Shown here: positions 62,795 through 64,000 of the stretch, piece by piece
Position numbering within the stretch: position 1 is the stretch's first letter
Layout of the letters: the number at the start of each line of letters is the position of its first letter
NCBI RefSeq assembly: GCF_001634365.1
Contig: NZ_CP014578.1
Span: 2,976,001-3,040,000, forward strand
Direction of reading: 5' to 3'
Source: Paraburkholderia phytofirmans OLGA172
GTDB lineage: Bacteria; Pseudomonadota; Gammaproteobacteria; Burkholderiales; Burkholderiaceae
DNA: 64,000 nucleotides
The notes under the pieces: generated by a model
Databases searched by the model: none
Told to the model about the DNA's origin: nothing
The model's input: the letters and a program-made list of their open reading frames with translations, nothing else
Translations under genes and position numbers: made by a program

Positions 62795-64000
62795 AGCGCA
62801 GTGCCTCCGCGGGACGGACTTTCGCACCACGCCAGCTCGGATAAAGGGTCGCCAGCGCCGACATCAGGAACGCGATGACGCCGATCCGCGCGACGTCGGC
62901 GGGAATCAGCTCGGACGGCAGTTCGCTGATGAAATACACGGACGGCGGCAGGAACTGCACGCCGAGCAGATGCTCGATCATCGGCACGAGCCACGGAATG
63001 CTCCACGCAATCAGGCAGCCGAGCGCGACGCCGGTCGCCGTGCCGATAAAGCCGATCGTCACGCCCTGCACCACGAAAATCTTCATGATCGAACCGGGCT
63101 GCGCGCCGAGCGTGCGCAGGATCGCGATGTCAGCCTGCTTGTTGGTCACCGTCATCACGAGCGACGACACCAGATTGAACGCCGCCACTGCGATGATCAG
63201 CGTGAGGATGATGAACATCATGCGTTTTTCGATCTGCACTGCCGAGAACCAGGTCTTGTTCTGTTGGGTCCAGTCGCGGATGTACAAATCGCCGGACAAG
63301 CTGCGCGCCAGTTGATGCGCGACCTCCGGCGCCCGCTGCATGTCGGTCAGGCGCAGCCGCACGCCGGTCGGCGCGGGCAGCCGGAACAGCGCCTGCGCGT
63401 CCTTGATGTTGATCAGCGCGAGGGTGCTGTCGTATTCGTAATGCCCCGACTCGAAGATGCCCACCACCGTGAACTGTTTCAGCCGTGGCAGCATGCCGGC
63501 GGGTGTGATGGTGCCCTCGGGCGCGACCAGCGTGATCTTGTCGTTGACTGTCACACCGAGATTGGTGGCGAGGTCCGCGCCCAGCACGATGCCGAAGTCG
63601 CCCGGCACGAGGTCGGTCAGCTTGCCGCCCTTCATTTCGCGGCCGATATCGGACACGTCGGGCTCGAGCGTCGGTTCGACGCCGCGCAGCGCGACGCCGC
63701 TCACGGCGTCCTGGCGCGTGAGCAGCGCCTGCGCTTCGACATACGGCGCCGCGCCGATCACTTCCTTGTTCTGGCGCGCTTCCTGGGCGGTCAGTTGCCA
63801 GTTGGGCATCGAACCGGTCGGCGAAAAGATTTCGACGTGCGCCAGCACCGACAACATCCGGTCGCGCACTTCTTTCTGGAAACCGTTCATCACGGACAAC
63901 ACGACAATCAGCGCGGCGACGCCGAGCGCGATGCCCGACATCGACACGAGCGCGATGAAGGAAATGAAGCCGTTACCGGTCGTGCGTTTGCCGGCGCGGG
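62787..64000 (-). CDS. lolC: Lipoprotein-releasing ABC transporter permease, LolC/LolE family (5' truncated)
   Basis: About 404 codons; the reading frame stays open to the window edge and the start lies outside. Upstream of [24 protein letters not shown], the frame continues FISFIALV, so an internal start must not be chosen. The first membrane helix, the large periplasmic domain (about 300 residues) and the last three helices with [24 protein letters not shown] are visible. Only one permease gene lies beside lolD here, so a homodimer of LolF type is possible, but the missing upstream side may hold a second. Confidence 0.93.
   Translation of the reverse strand, partial: RAGKRTTGNGFISFIALVSMSGIALGVAALIVVLSVMNGFQKEVRDRMLSVLAHVEIFSPTGSMPNWQLTAQEARQNKEVIGAAPYVEAQALLTRQDAVSGVALRGVEPTLEPDVSDIGREMKGGKLTDLVPGDFGIVLGADLATNLGVTVNDKITLVAPEGTITPAGMLPRLKQFTVVGIFESGHYEYDSTLALINIKDAQALFRLPAPTGVRLRLTDMQRAPEVAHQLARSLSGDLYIRDWTQQNKTWFSAVQIEKRMMFIILTLIIAVAAFNLVSSLVMTVTNKQADIAILRTLGAQPGSIMKIFVVQGVTIGFIGTATGVALGCLIAWSIPWLVPMIEHLLGVQFLPPSVYFISELPSELIPADVARIGVIAFLMSALATLYPSWRGAKVRPAEALRYE

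Noticed and set aside
62787..63947. Calling the lolC/E permease complete from the internal GTG at 63947
   Set aside because: The frame continues upstream with typical family residues to the window edge, so the gene is truncated by the window, not short.

Overview
The window is a stretch of core chromosome from a Burkholderiaceae betaproteobacterium, most likely Paraburkholderia or Burkholderia sensu lato. The evidence is high GC, GC-rich third codon positions, and gene orders typical of that group: ppiA-ppiB-lpxH-cysE-trmJ-suhB; ndk-rlmN-rodZ-ispG-hisS-yfgM-bamB-der-hfq-hflX-hflK-hflC-hisZ-purA; and pyrG-kdsA-eno-ftsB. The family identifications rest on motifs read in the translated sequence. 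The genus is an inference.

Layout. 1-6.8 kb: two cyclophilins (the first cut by the window edge), lpxH, cysE and trmJ on the minus strand, suhB and lplT. 6.9-12.7 kb: mutS, overlapped by a secreted phosphoesterase-like gene that itself overlaps slyD tail to tail; slyD is divergent from the JmjC ribosomal oxygenase gene. 13-22 kb: an alanine-rich lipoprotein with a long leader and strong terminator, a DinG/YoaA helicase, a DUF465 protein, a Q-rich envelope protein, tex and kup. 22-39.6 kb: one long minus-strand run for RNA and protein quality control (hfq, hflX, hflKC), outer-membrane assembly (bamB, yfgM), translation (hisS, rlmN, der), isoprenoid, purine and histidine synthesis, and ndk. 39.9-50 kb: a Bax-inhibitor-like membrane protein, then minus-strand MBL hydrolase, bamC, dapA, methyltransferase, trpS, M50 protease, YciO/Sua5, PHP phosphatase, alpha/beta hydrolase and a ferritin-like protein. 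50-52.3 kb: gamma carbonic anhydrase, hslO and a small lipoprotein on the plus strand. 52.4-64 kb: ftsB, eno, kdsA, pyrG, a hydrolase, comEC, tatD, lolD and a truncated lolC/E permease, all on the minus strand.

Functional themes are envelope biogenesis (LpxH, KdsA, LplT, BamB, BamC, LolCD, RodZ, FtsB), folding and proteostasis (PpiA, PpiB, SlyD, Hsp33, HflKC, YfgM), RNA metabolism (Hfq, HflX, TrmJ, RlmN, Tex, RoxA, Der) and DNA repair or uptake (MutS, DinG/YoaA, ComEC). I see no rRNA, tRNA, IS element, prophage, CRISPR array or defence system, and no convincing undescribed system. The most unusual material is short repeats clustered at gene ends: a 16-unit heptamer array after lpxH, stop-codon-containing repeats at the ends of der and hflX, and a 31-bp duplicated hairpin with compensating changes between kdsA and eno. 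Several uncharacterised envelope proteins also merit a look.
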